The notes: generated by a model not told the origin, from the sequence alone. A DNA stretch of 64,000 nucleotides from Azotobacter paspali (GCF_042434745.1 NZ_JBHLSS010000003.1); one strand, 5' to 3'; shown: positions 37,801 through 46,891, numbered from the stretch's first letter. Numbers and translations are program-made.

Positions 37801-40800
37801 GCCGGGCGCAGCTGCAGCGCAGCGATGTGCAGCAGGACGTTACCCGTCTCGTCGTAGGCACTGATCGCGTAGGTCTCGGCCTGGGTCCGCTGCAGCACGG
37901 CGCGGAGCTGGCGCGGGCGATCCGCGGCCACGCTGATGCCGGCGAAGGCGAAGGGCAGCCGTAACGGCGCGCCGGCCTCTTCGTCAGCCAGGGCCAAGGG
38001 ATGCAGGGCCGCATCCAGCAGGGCGGGGTGCAGGACGTGGGTGTCGCTGGGCAGGGCCTCGGGCAGCCTGACCTCGACATAGGTCCGTTCGCCGTCCTGC
38101 CAGGCGGCGGTGAGCCCGCGGAAGGCCGGGCCATACTCGTAGCCGGCCTCGCTGAGCCGTTGATAGAGTGCGGCGCTGTCCAAGGGGGTGGCCGCCGCTG
38201 GTGGCCAGGCCTGGGCGAGCGGGGCCAGTGCCTGGGGAGCGCTCGGCACTAGTTGCGCACTGGCGTGCAGGGTCCAACCGGCGGCGGCATCGTCATGACG
38301 TCGCGCATACAGGCTGGCCTGGCGCAGGCCTTCGGCTTCCGCTCGGCTCACCGTGAGCAACAGGTCGGCCTGCCCCTGCTCCTCCAGCACCAGGGGTGCC
38401 TGTAGCGTCAGCTCCAGCAGATGGGTGCAGTCGGTCTGGGCCGCGGCGAACAGCAGCATGTCCAGATAGGCGGTGCCGGGCAGCAGTACCACGCCGGCCG
38501 CGGCGTGATCCGCCAGCCACGGATGGGCGCCGAGTCCGAGGGTGCCGGTCAGCAGCAGGCCACCCTCGGGTAGATCCACGGCCGCGCTCAGCAGGGGGTG
38601 CTGGATGGCCCGCTGGCCCGCACCGGCGACGTCGGTCGGCCCCTGTCCGGTGAGCCAGAAAGGCTTGTGGTCGAACGGATAGGTGGGCAGTTCGACGATG
38701 CGGCCCTGGGGATACAGCGCCCGCCAGCTCAACGGGTGGCCCTCGAGGTAGAGCTGCGAGAGGCCGGCCACCAGGCAGTCGACCGCCGGCTTGTTGCGTT
38801 GCAGCGAACCGAGGCTGCTGGCCTGGTCGCCAACCGTCTCTTCCAGCGGTGGCAAGAGCACCGGGTGGGGACTGCATTCGATGAAGGTGACGTCGCCTGC
38901 GCTGCTCAGCGCCTGGGCCGTGTCGGCGAAGCGCACCGGCAGGCAGAGGTTGTCGCACCAATAGGCCGCGTCCAGCTGGCGGCCATCCAGGGGTTCGGCT
39001 GGATGGCGCCCGGCGACGGTGCTGTGGAAGGGGATCTGCGTCGCCTGGGGCTGCAGGTCGGCGAAGCGCGCCAGCAACTGCGGGCGCAAGACTTCGATCT
39101 GCGGGGAGTGCCCCGCCACGTCGACCGCGACGCGCCTGGCGACGATGCGTTCGCGCTTGCAGGTTTCCAGCAGCCGCGCGATGGCCTCGGTGGCGCCGGA
39201 GATCACCGTGCTGCTAGGACTGTTGAAGACCGCCAGGGTCAGAGAGGCGTCCACCCGCGCGGCCAGTTCGGCGGCCTGCTGCTCCGGCAGGACGACGGTG
39301 GCCATGGCGCCGGTGCCGGCCTGGGCCAGCATCAGCTGGGAGCGGATGGCCAAGATCTTGACCGCATCCTCCAGCTTCAGCGCCCCGGCGACATAGGCCG
39401 CGGCGATCTCGCCTTGCGAGTGACCGATCACCGCGTCCGGGGTGCAGCCCAGCGACTGCCAGAGGCGGGCGATGGCCACCATCACCGCGAACAGGGCCGG
39501 CTGGACCACATCGATACGCTCGAGCGAGGGCGCACCTTCCTCGCCGCGCAGCACCGCGACCAGCGACCAGTCGACATAGGGCTGCAGCGCGGTCTCGACC
39601 TGATCGATGGTTTGGCGATAGACGGCGAAGGCGTCGTACAGCTCCATCCCCATGCCGGCCCACTGGGAGCCCTGGCCGGGAAAGACGAAGACCCGCTTGC
39701 GCGCCCGGGCCTGCGCTGTGCCCTGGAGCAGGCCCGGATGCTCCGTACCGTTCGCCAGCGCCTGCAAGGCGTCCAGCAGTGCCTCGCGCGAGGTGCCGCG
39801 CAGCGCGGCGCGGATGGGGAAGCCGCTGCGCGAGACGCCCAGGGTGTAGCCGATATCGCTAGGAGCGAGATGCTCCTGCTCGAGCACATGGTCGTGCAGA
39901 CGGGCGGCGGCCTCGCGCAGGGCGTCGGCGCTCTTGGCCGATAGCGGCCACAGCGGCGCCTGGGTCTCGGGTGCCTGGCAGGCGCCGGTTGCCGCAGGGG
40001 CGACGTACTCTTCGACGATCAGGTGCGCATTGGTGCCGGAGACTCCGAAGGAGGAAATCCCGGCGCGGCGCGGCCGATCGCCTACGGCCGGCCAGGGGCG
40101 CCGTTCGCTGAGCAGCTCGATGGCACCGGTCGACCAATCCACCTCGGTGGACGGCGCGGTGATGTGCAGGCTGCGCGGCAGGGTGCCCGTGCGCAAGGCC
40201 ATCACCATCTTCATCAGGCTGGCGACACCGGCGGCGGCCTGGGTATGGCCGGTGTTCGACTTGATCGAGCCCAGCAGCAGCGGCCGCTCCGCCGGGCGCT
40301 GGCCATAGGTGGCCAGCAGGGCATTGGCTTCGATGGGATCGCCCAGGCGGGTGCCCGTGCCGTGGGCATCGACGGCATCCACGTCCTCGGGCCGCAGGCC
40401 CGCATTGGCCAGGGCATGGCGAATGACCTGCTGTTGCGCGGTGCCATTGGGCGCGGTCAGGCCGTTGGAGGCGCCATCTTGGTTGACGGCGCTGCCGCGG
40501 ATGACGCCGAGGATCAAGCGCCCCTTGGCTTGCGCCTGGGAGAGGCGTTCGAGTACCAGCATACCGACGCCTTCGCCCAGGCCGACACCATCGGCCGACG
40601 CCGAGAAGGCCTTGCAGCGGCCGTCCGGGGCCAGGACCCGCTGCTGGGAAAAGTCGATCAGCACGCCGGGTGTCGGCATGACCGTGACGCCGCCGGCCAG
40701 GGCCAACTGGCAGTCGTTGCTGCGCAGCGCTTCGCAGGCGGTATGGATGGCCACCAGCGAGGACGAGCAAGCGGTATCGATCGCCAGCGCCGGTCCCTGC

Positions 40801-42929
40801 AGGCCCAGGCAGTAGGACACCCGGCCCGCGGCCACGCAGGTGGCCGTGCCCATGTAGCCATAGCCGGTCACGTCCGCCGAGGCGTGCTGGATCTGGGTGC
40901 CGTACTCGGTCCCCATGATGCCGGCGTAGACCCCGGTCAGGGAGCCGTGCAACGAGGCCGGGTCGATCCCCGCACGTTCGAGGGCCTCCCAGGAGACCTC
41001 CAGCAGCAGCCGCTGTTGCGGTTCCAGCGTGAGGGCCTCGCGCGGCGAAATGCCGAAGAAGGTCGGATCGAAGGCCGAGGCCTCGTGCAGGAAACCGCTG
41101 GTGCGGGTGGAGATCTTGCCGAACCGTCCGGGCTCGGGATCGTAGAGCTTGGCGACGTCCCAACCGCGGTCGGTCGGGTACTCGCTGATCGCGTCCCGTT
41201 CCTCCATCAGCAGCGCCCAGAGCGCTTCCGGGCTGTTGGCGCCGCCGGGATAGCGGCAGCTCATGCCGATGATGGCGATGGGCTCGTCATGGTGCGCGCC
41301 CGTCGCGGTGGGGGCGGCCTGGCGCTCGCTCGGCGACAGCAGCCCGAGCACGCCGCGCAGATAGGTGACGACGGCGCGAGGGGTGGGATGGTCGTAGACC
41401 AGGGTCACCGGCAGGCTGACGCCGACCGCGGCCGACACGGCCTGGGCGAATTCGACCACGTGCAGCGAGGTGAAGCCGCAGTCGCGAAACGCCTGGGTCT
41501 CGCTGGCGAACGGCTGGCCGATCAGCGTTTCCATCTCCTGCGCCAGCAGCTTGAGCAACAGCCGGCGCTGTTCCGGCTCACCGAGTTGGGCGAGGTGAGC
41601 CGCGGCGAAGGTATCGTCACCTGCCGTGGCGGCGGAGGGCTCGCCGGGCGCCAGCGGCGCCGACGTCGCCCCTTCCGGCAGCAGCCGCGCTAGCGCCTGC
41701 GACCAATCCACCGGGGCACCATGCACGAAGGCATGGGCCAGGGCCTGCAGCAGGCTTTCGCGATCATCCTTGCGCTGGTCCAGGGTCGCTACCGCCCCGC
41801 CGGCGACGCCCGCGCCGCGCAGGGCGTCGTCGATGAGCGAGGTCAGTACCGGATGCGGGCTCACCTCGATGAACAGGCGATGCCCAGCGGCGATCAACGC
41901 CTGCAGGCTGTCCTGGAGGCGCACGGTTTCGCGGAGGACGCGGAACCAGTAGTCCGCATCCAGATACCCGCCGCTCACCCGCTCGCCGTTGACCGAGGAG
42001 TAGTAGGGCACCTGTCCGGCCAAGGCCTTGGCCGGGGCGCGCGACGTCACGGCGTCGCGCAGCGGCTCCACCTGCGGGCCATGGCCCGCTACCTGACCTC
42101 CCGGTACGCGCCAGGCCCAGAAGCCGGCGTCGGTGAGCCGCGCCTGCAAGGCATCGAGGGCCGCCAGGGTACCGCTCAAGGTCACGCTACGCGGCCCGTT
42201 GATGGCCGCGACGCTAAGGCACTCCCGGTCGTCCAACCAGGGCTGGAGGTCGTCCAGCGCCGCGGCTACCGACAGCATTCCGCCCTGGCCTTCGATGGCG
42301 GTGAGCGTCTCGCCCCAGAGGGCGGTGAGCGTGGTACCGCTGACCTCGTCCAGGTAGCCACCCACGCGGGCGGCGGCGGCTTCACCCACGGAGTGACCGA
42401 TCACCGCTGCTGGCGCGATCCCGAAGGCCCGCCAGGTGTCCGCCAGGCTGCAGGCCAAGGCGAATTGCAGCGGCTGGATGCGCACGAGGCGATCGATCTC
42501 CTCGCCCTCGGCGAGGGCCCGTGCCGGATTCCAGCCGATATGTGCCTCTATGAGATCGCCATGGCGGTGCAGGGCCTGCTGGTAGCTCGGCAGGGCGGCG
42601 CTCAGTCCGGTCGTCATCCGTGGCCATAGCGGTCCCTGGCCCGGAAACACCAGTACCGGTTGCCGCACCTGGTCGGCGCGGCCCAGCACCAAATGGCGCG
42701 AGGTCCTGCCGCGGGCCAGCAGCTCCAGCCCCTTGAGCAGGCTGGCCTGGTCGGTGGCGAAGAGCGCCGCGCGGTACTCGGTGTGGTCGCGTGTCAGCTG
42801 CTGTCGGCAGAACGCCTGCCATTCGGCGAAGGAGCGCGTTTCGTACTCGGCGCGCAGACGTTGCGCGGTAGCGGCGAGCGCTGCGGGGCTTGCATCCGAC
42901 AGAATCAGGGGCACGGTGAAGGTGGTCAC
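34899..42929 (-). CDS. cfa6: Type I polyketide synthase Cfa6: AT-ACP-KS-AT-DH-ER-KR-ACP
   Basis: 2676 residues from GTG 42929, with AGGAG upstream. Domains: AT1 with Ser180 in GHSVG; ACP1 Ser488 in GFTSL; KS Cys721 in DTACSSS; AT2 Ser1171 in GHSQG; DH His1475 in the canonical HAAAGVVLLP and Asp1639; ER with NADPH loop HAAAGGVGQAA near 2060; KR GGTGTLG near 2245 and Tyr2388; ACP2 Ser2557 in GIDSL. AT2 has VAGH (1271-1274) rather than malonyl HAFH or methylmalonyl YASH, compatible with ethylmalonyl-CoA. This fits Cfa6, which extends the cyclopentenone starter by a fully reducing cycle. Confidence 0.93.
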   Translation of the reverse strand: MTTFTVPLILSDASPAALAATAQRLRAEYETRSFAEWQAFCRQQLTRDHTEYRAALFATDQASLLKGLELLARGRTSRHLVLGRADQVRQPVLVFPGQGPLWPRMTTGLSAALPSYQQALHRHGDLIEAHIGWNPARALAEGEEIDRLVRIQPLQFALACSLADTWRAFGIAPAAVIGHSVGEAAAARVGGYLDEVSGTTLTALWGETLTAIEGQGGMLSVAAALDDLQPWLDDRECLSVAAINGPRSVTLSGTLAALDALQARLTDAGFWAWRVPGGQVAGHGPQVEPLRDAVTSRAPAKALAGQVPYYSSVNGERVSGGYLDADYWFRVLRETVRLQDSLQALIAAGHRLFIEVSPHPVLTSLIDDALRGAGVAGGAVATLDQRKDDRESLLQALAHAFVHGAPVDWSQALARLLPEGATSAPLAPGEPSAATAGDDTFAAAHLAQLGEPEQRRLLLKLLAQEMETLIGQPFASETQAFRDCGFTSLHVVEFAQAVSAAVGVSLPVTLVYDHPTPRAVVTYLRGVLGLLSPSERQAAPTATGAHHDEPIAIIGMSCRYPGGANSPEALWALLMEERDAISEYPTDRGWDVAKLYDPEPGRFGKISTRTSGFLHEASAFDPTFFGISPREALTLEPQQRLLLEVSWEALERAGIDPASLHGSLTGVYAGIMGTEYGTQIQHASADVTGYGYMGTATCVAAGRVSYCLGLQGPALAIDTACSSSLVAIHTACEALRSNDCQLALAGGVTVMPTPGVLIDFSQQRVLAPDGRCKAFSASADGVGLGEGVGMLVLERLSQAQAKGRLILGVIRGSAVNQDGASNGLTAPNGTAQQQVIRHALANAGLRPEDVDAVDAHGTGTRLGDPIEANALLATYGQRPAERPLLLGSIKSNTGHTQAAAGVASLMKMVMALRTGTLPRSLHITAPSTEVDWSTGAIELLSERRPWPAVGDRPRRAGISSFGVSGTNAHLIVEEYVAPAATGACQAPETQAPLWPLSAKSADALREAAARLHDHVLEQEHLAPSDIGYTLGVSRSGFPIRAALRGTSREALLDALQALANGTEHPGLLQGTAQARARKRVFVFPGQGSQWAGMGMELYDAFAVYRQTIDQVETALQPYVDWSLVAVLRGEEGAPSLERIDVVQPALFAVMVAIARLWQSLGCTPDAVIGHSQGEIAAAYVAGALKLEDAVKILAIRSQLMLAQAGTGAMATVVLPEQQAAELAARVDASLTLAVFNSPSSTVISGATEAIARLLETCKRERIVARRVAVDVAGHSPQIEVLRPQLLARFADLQPQATQIPFHSTVAGRHPAEPLDGRQLDAAYWCDNLCLPVRFADTAQALSSAGDVTFIECSPHPVLLPPLEETVGDQASSLGSLQRNKPAVDCLVAGLSQLYLEGHPLSWRALYPQGRIVELPTYPFDHKPFWLTGQGPTDVAGAGQRAIQHPLLSAAVDLPEGGLLLTGTLGLGAHPWLADHAAAGVVLLPGTAYLDMLLFAAAQTDCTHLLELTLQAPLVLEEQGQADLLLTVSRAEAEGLRQASLYARRHDDAAAGWTLHASAQLVPSAPQALAPLAQAWPPAAATPLDSAALYQRLSEAGYEYGPAFRGLTAAWQDGERTYVEVRLPEALPSDTHVLHPALLDAALHPLALADEEAGAPLRLPFAFAGISVAADRPRQLRAVLQRTQAETYAISAYDETGNVLLHIAALQLRPASRDTLRDLARVQPTHDLLRLTWSQLPARPRAPRAVTRWVRIGAAEPGLGTPTYPSLTVLGQALASSTPPEVVVWPLPEVQAANSALATRQLCAEVIAQLQAWLAEERLADTRLLVVTRKANATVAGEAVDPAHAAVWGLLHSAQNENPGRLLLLDTEGPLADPAPLHAVLASDQRQLALRRGQLLVPHLTRSGPNGVLTPPLGGGAWRLEITRAGNLDDLALQPEPAAEAPLENGQIRLAVRAAGVNFYDVVCALGLIPPQHKLGTEAAGIVTEVGAGVTDLRPGDQVLVMSEGAFGPLLVADQRAARKLPADWTFAQAAGFPVAFLTAYYGLVRLAQVRPGDKVLIHAAAGGVGQAAIQLAKHLGAEIFATAHPDKWPILEALGIAPDHIASSRDLGFAGRFGALLGEAGMDVVLNSLTGEAIGVSLALLGRGGRFIELGKTEVREPAAVALQYPGRHYHYLDRPDKDPQDTGRMLDELLGLVHDRILTPLPVTAFDLREAVQALRWMQQGRHTGKVVLTLPRTLNPNGTVLITGGTGTLGSLAARHLVATGQARHLVLASRSGAQAEGALALRQELEEAGAQVQLAACDLSNAEAVDLLLDSLPAAHPLTGIIHTAGVLADATLPNLGPEELERVFAPKADAAWMLHERTRQRDLAAFVLYSSSAGTLGSPGQANYAAANRFLDALAQTRQRQGLAATALAWGWWQPVTGLSSRLTAADNARIARTGFAPITPEHGHALLDTAVAAPQAVFVAAPLNPQTLRKNAQAGTLHPLFERLAGVSPGARGSEGLAKVQDLRQLLAGLDPQARTKQLQTVIATQVAAILGLDDPGQVLPEATFKESGIDSLMALELRNRLATAAGLRLAATLTYDQPTPAALAAYLDGELFPDGGAPDADTAVVDEPQVRALLASLSLGALQEAGLLTPLLQLAEQSSATPPLQAAPLATDLATASADELVALALRPQE

Positions 42930-42960
42930 GGGCAGACTCCTGCAGAAATGTTGGAGGCGG

Positions 42961-44379
42961 TTAACGGCGACCTTTTTGCCAGACGGCGTGCTGGGCGAAG
43001 GTCACGTCCAGCCGATCCGGTTGCTCGGCGCGTAACAGGATCCTGGCGAGTCGTTGGCGCAGCGCTCGTTCGTCGAGGTCAGGGTCCTGGCTCTGCACAT
43101 CGAGGATCAGCGCTACCTCATCGTCCGGCCCGGCGTTCGGCTGTACCCAGGCCTGGGCACTGATGATCCCGGGCAGGCTTTCGACGATTGCGCAAATCGA
43201 GCGGGGACAGAGCTTTTCCCCCCGGCGCATGACGAAGCTCGGGTTACGCTGGCGGAAGAACAGATAGCCATCCGCATCAATATGGAAGAGGTCCCCGGTG
43301 GCGACCAGGCGTTTCTGGCCGCGTAGTGGCGGCACCTGGGTCGCTTCACCGGCGCGGATGCGCCGCTGCATGGCGGTGTCGGTGACCACCAGCAACTCGC
43401 CTTCGCGCGCACCCGGCGCTCCCGCCAGCGCGACCTCGACCTCCGGTAACGGCCGACCGACCGAGGCGTGCCGTTCGGCGGGCTCGAGGTGCGCGGCCAG
43501 CGTCGCGACGCGCGGGCCGGCCTGGGTCAGGCCATAGGTCAGATAGAGCTCGAGATCCGGGTTGCGGGCCAGCAGCCGCGGTACCAGATCGGCGGCCAGG
43601 GCATCGCCCCCGATCGTCAACCGGTGCAGTGAGGACGGCAGCCCATCCAGGCCCGCCGCGCACAACGCCGTGATCATCACGGGCGTCAACGAAGACAGGG
43701 TGATGCCCAGATCCTGGAGCCTGCGGTGGTAATGGATCGGGGTGAACGGCGGGGTGGCCAGGACCACCTCATTGCCGAGGGCGTAGCTGCTGAGCAACTG
43801 CGCCACGAAGGCGAAGGAGTAGAACAGCGGCAGGTTGATCAACAGCCGGTCGGCCGCGCTTTGGCCGATGGAGGCCGCATGGCGCCTGGCGTTGCGCAGC
43901 AGCGCCGCGCTGTCGAACACACAGCCGCTGAAGATGCCGGAAGTCCCGGAGGTGAGCAGCACCACTTCGCCCGGTTCGTAGGGCAGGGTGTTGACGTCCT
44001 TCAGCCGCGCCCATTGCAGCTCGCTCGACAGCCGTCCGGCCTCCCGCGCGTCGAGCGCCTTGATGGCGGCGCCGCAGGGCAGGACCAACAGATCGGCGCC
44101 GAGCAGCGTGGCGATGCGGCGGATGCGTCCAGGCGGCGCGGCGTAGGGCAAGGGAGTCGGTACCGCGCCCAGCAGCAGCAGCGCAAATACTAGGGCCACG
44201 AAGTGGGTTCCGTTGGGCAGCGCCACCAGCACCGCGCGCCCAGGCTTGACCCCGAGGCGCTGCAAGCCCTCGCACAGGGCGGCGAATCCCTCGAAAGGCT
44301 CGCGTCCGCAGCCCGCCTCCAGCGGCAGCACCCGCTCGAAGAGCGCCTGGACGCCTTGGGCGTCGACGACCACGGTCAT
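42961..44379 (-). CDS. cfa5: Acyl-CoA ligase-like adenylating enzyme (Cfa5-like)
   Basis: 472 residues, ANL superfamily. Visible motifs: LLTSGTSGIFSG near residue 138, where the usual PKG after TSGTTG is absent; YLTYGLTQAG; VATGDLFHIDADGYLFFRQRN; and a C-terminal lid domain ending AVWQKGRR, with a possible catalytic Lys. Cfa5 of P. syringae is predicted to activate an acyl chain for the pathway, possibly the precursor handed to Cfa1. The ATG overlaps the cfa4 stop. Confidence 0.85.
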   Translation of the reverse strand: MTVVVDAQGVQALFERVLPLEAGCGREPFEGFAALCEGLQRLGVKPGRAVLVALPNGTHFVALVFALLLLGAVPTPLPYAAPPGRIRRIATLLGADLLVLPCGAAIKALDAREAGRLSSELQWARLKDVNTLPYEPGEVVLLTSGTSGIFSGCVFDSAALLRNARRHAASIGQSAADRLLINLPLFYSFAFVAQLLSSYALGNEVVLATPPFTPIHYHRRLQDLGITLSSLTPVMITALCAAGLDGLPSSLHRLTIGGDALAADLVPRLLARNPDLELYLTYGLTQAGPRVATLAAHLEPAERHASVGRPLPEVEVALAGAPGAREGELLVVTDTAMQRRIRAGEATQVPPLRGQKRLVATGDLFHIDADGYLFFRQRNPSFVMRRGEKLCPRSICAIVESLPGIISAQAWVQPNAGPDDEVALILDVQSQDPDLDERALRQRLARILLRAEQPDRLDVTFAQHAVWQKGRR

Positions 44380-44909
44380 GGGCTCACCTGCTCGGCCTGC
44401 GGCTGCAGCAAGGTGCAGCGCACCCGGTGCTGGGTGCCATCCGTGTCGTGGGCACTCACCAGCACATGACTGGCGGCGCCGTTCTCGAGCCAGTCCTGGG
44501 CGAGCAGGGCGGCTGGCGCCAGGCCGTCCTGGGGTGGCATGGACAGCACCAGGCTGGGACCGCTAAAACGCAGCAGCTGGCCTGGCAGGCTGCAGACCAG
44601 TCCCGGACAGGCACCGGAAAAACGCAGCGGCGACAGGCGATTCCTGCCCAGGTCGCGGGCGATATGCTGCATCGTGTGCAGGGTGCAGATGTCGCTCACG
44701 ACGATATGCCCCACCGTCTGGCAGGCGGTCAGCACCGCATCGCGGCAGCTGTCCAGGGCGCGCTCCACGGCCTCGAACACCAGCCAGGACAGCGGATCGG
44801 CATAGGCGGAGGTTTTTTGCGCCGCGCCTGTCGCCGAGCCAAGGGCGGCCCGTGACTCCGCTTGACCAAGGGCTACTAGGTGGTAGGCGGTCCAGTCGAG
44901 GTCGGTCAT
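44376..44909 (-). CDS. cfa4: Cfa4-like protein, degenerate ketosynthase-like
   Basis: 177 residues. It has no full catalytic domain, but HIVVSDICTLHTMQHIARDLG ... SGACPGLVCSLPGQLLRF resembles the N-terminal half of a ketosynthase, with SGACPG where the active-site Cys loop would be. The typical His motifs are missing. Size and place (between the KS and the ligase) match Cfa4, proposed to help form or cyclise the 2-carboxy-2-cyclopentenone starter. Overlaps its neighbours on both sides (ATGA). Confidence 0.78.
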   Translation of the reverse strand: MTDLDWTAYHLVALGQAESRAALGSATGAAQKTSAYADPLSWLVFEAVERALDSCRDAVLTACQTVGHIVVSDICTLHTMQHIARDLGRNRLSPLRFSGACPGLVCSLPGQLLRFSGPSLVLSMPPQDGLAPAALLAQDWLENGAASHVLVSAHDTDGTQHRVRCTLLQPQAEQVSP

Positions 44910-46051
44910 CGCCTTGCCTCCCGCGCACGTTGAAAGACCAGGCAGGTATCGAAGCCACCGAAGCCCAGGGTCACGCTGAGGCCGACCTCTGCGCGACAGG
45001 CGAGCGCCGTGCGCATGGCCAGGGGCAGCGTTATCCCCGCCAGGGGATTTTCCAGGCCAACGATGGGCGGTACCTGCTGGTTATCCAGTGCCAGCAGGAT
45101 ACTGATGGCCTCCAGCGCGCCAGTGGCACCGAGCGTATGGCCGAAGGCACCCTTGGTGCCGAACAGCAGCGGAGGGCGCGGCGAACTGGCGAACAGTTCG
45201 CTGTAGGTTCTGGCCTCGACCTCGTCGTTGAGCCGCGTGCCGGTGCCGTGGGTGCTGATGCAACCGACCTCGTGGGCGGCGAGGCCCGCGTCGCACAGCG
45301 CGCGTTGTACGGCCAAGGCCAGGCAGCCGCCCGACAGGTCCGGCGCGACCGCGCTCACGGCGTCGTTGGCCGAGCCGGCCCCGGCGAAGATACCGTAGGG
45401 CCGCGCGCCTCGGGCCAGCGCGGCGGCCTGCGTTTCCAACACCAGAAAACCTGCGCCTTCGCCCAGCACGGTGCCGCTGTGCGCGCGATCGAAGGCGCGC
45501 AGACCGTCGGCCGCTAGCGTACCCAGTTGCGAATGCCCGAGCCGCTTGGCCGGCGTGAGGATGTCCGCACCACCGCACAGGCACGTATCGGTGAAGCCTC
45601 GGCGAAGCAGGCTCAACCCCAGCAACAAGGCATCGGCCCCTGCCGAGCAGGCGGTGCTGACGGTGATCGGCGCACGCTGGCAACCGGCCTCGCGCGCTGC
45701 CTCCACCGCCCAGCGGGAGAGCGATTCGGTCTCCGGCACATCCAGGTGGTGCCCGTAGCTGGTGGCCAGGACCGGCACCACCTCGGCGGTATCCCCAGCC
45801 AGTCCGGCGTCCTGCAAGGCCCGGCGTAGGGTCGTCACCGTCAACCGGTGCTGGCGCTCTGCTAACGGCAGGGCTGGGTCCAGGTCGGGCAAGGGCGAAG
45901 CCAAGGGACTGCGCAGCGCAATGGGGAAGTCGACCGAGCGGATGCCCGAACGACCGGCGAGCAGGCTTTGCCAGACGCCCGCCAGATCGTCGCCCAGGGC
46001 GGTCGACCAGGCCATACCGGTGATCCATACCTCCACGGGACGGCTCACCAT
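44906..46051 (-). CDS. cfa3: Beta-ketoacyl-ACP synthase (Cfa3-like)
   Basis: 381 residues from ATG 46051, overlapping the cfa2 stop by 7 bases. FabF-type ketosynthase with Cys135 in STACSAG, THGTGTRLND for the first His, the Lys in GTKGAFGHT, and the second His in the same motif. It should condense malonyl units on Cfa1 to build the cyclopentenone starter with Cfa2 and Cfa4. Confidence 0.9.
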   Translation of the reverse strand: MVSRPVEVWITGMAWSTALGDDLAGVWQSLLAGRSGIRSVDFPIALRSPLASPLPDLDPALPLAERQHRLTVTTLRRALQDAGLAGDTAEVVPVLATSYGHHLDVPETESLSRWAVEAAREAGCQRAPITVSTACSAGADALLLGLSLLRRGFTDTCLCGGADILTPAKRLGHSQLGTLAADGLRAFDRAHSGTVLGEGAGFLVLETQAAALARGARPYGIFAGAGSANDAVSAVAPDLSGGCLALAVQRALCDAGLAAHEVGCISTHGTGTRLNDEVEARTYSELFASSPRPPLLFGTKGAFGHTLGATGALEAISILLALDNQQVPPIVGLENPLAGITLPLAMRTALACRAEVGLSVTLGFGGFDTCLVFQRAREARR

Positions 46052-46542
46052 AGGTGCTCTCCCAGGTCGGCGAGCGCTTTGCGGACCAGCGAACCCTTGA
46101 GCATCCCGACGCTGTGATCGTCCACCGTCGCTCGACAACTGAAGGTGAAGAAATCCGGCCGCAGGCTTTCGCAATCGAGCTGGAAGATCACCAAGTCGCC
46201 GGGTACCACGGGGCGGGTGAAGCGCGACTTGATCGAGCCGACCAGCGTCACCTCATCGTCCGCCAGGCGCGAGGTCGATAGCTGGAACAGGATGATCGCC
46301 GACTGCGAAATGGCCTGTATCAGGTGGCTCGCCGGGTAGATCGCCCGCTCCGGGAAGTGGCCGGCGAGCGCGTCGGTCTGCCCCGACACCGCCATCAGCG
46401 TCTTGATCTGGACGCCGGGCTCGTAGTCGAGCACCCGATCCAGGTACACCATCGGATGACGATGGCGCAGCCAGGTCTTGAGCTCGGTGAAACCCATGGC
46501 GCGTGGTGCACGCGATCCCTTGTCGCTCTTGGGAAGGCTCAT
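46045..46542 (-). CDS. cfa2: FabZ-like 3-hydroxyacyl-ACP dehydratase (Cfa2-like)
   Basis: 165 residues from ATG 46542. The N-terminal LRHRHPMVYLDRV and central AGHFPERAIYPASHLIQAISQ match the FabZ hotdog fold. His62 of HFP aligns with the FabZ catalytic His, but the partner Glu of FabZ aligns with Gln76. The protein may thus be a weak or specialised dehydratase, or act in cyclisation. It lies 11 bases after cfa1. Confidence 0.85.
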   Translation of the reverse strand: MSLPKSDKGSRAPRAMGFTELKTWLRHRHPMVYLDRVLDYEPGVQIKTLMAVSGQTDALAGHFPERAIYPASHLIQAISQSAIILFQLSTSRLADDEVTLVGSIKSRFTRPVVPGDLVIFQLDCESLRPDFFTFSCRATVDDHSVGMLKGSLVRKALADLGEHLW

Positions 46543-46553
46543 GACGATCGCCC

Positions 46554-46805
46554 TCACTTGGCCTGCAGGGCGGTCAGCAACTGGGTCAGCGTATGCACCG
46601 AGTCGAAATGCTGCGGATTGAAGTCCTCGTCCTCGATCTTGACGCCGAAGGCGTATTCGCACTGGGCCCGCAATTCGCTGAACCCGAGGGAGTCCAGCCC
46701 CAGGGCATTGCGCAGGTTGGCGTTGAGGTCGATATCCGCGCGGGGCGTGCTGATGAACAGGTCATCGACGAGGATGTCGACGATGGTTTTTTCGATCTCG
46801 TTCAC
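46554..46805 (-). CDS. cfa1: Acyl carrier protein (Cfa1-like)
   Basis: About 83 residues using the GTG at 46805 (reads NEIEKTIVDILV after the start), which has GGAG nine bases upstream; a TTG start at 46829 is less convincing. Acidic four-helix carrier with the phosphopantetheine Ser39 in GLDSLGF. It carries the growing chain for the discrete Cfa2/Cfa3/Cfa4 enzymes. An 86-base gap separates it from the ligase gene upstream. Confidence 0.9.
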   Translation of the reverse strand: MNEIEKTIVDILVDDLFISTPRADIDLNANLRNALGLDSLGFSELRAQCEYAFGVKIEDEDFNPQHFDSVHTLTQLLTALQAK

Positions 46806-46891
46806 GTTGAGAGCTCCAGCGGTGGGCAAAGGGTTGGTGTCGGGGCCGGCTGTAGAGCCGGTCCCGCAGGCAACGCGCGTCGCTGATGGGG

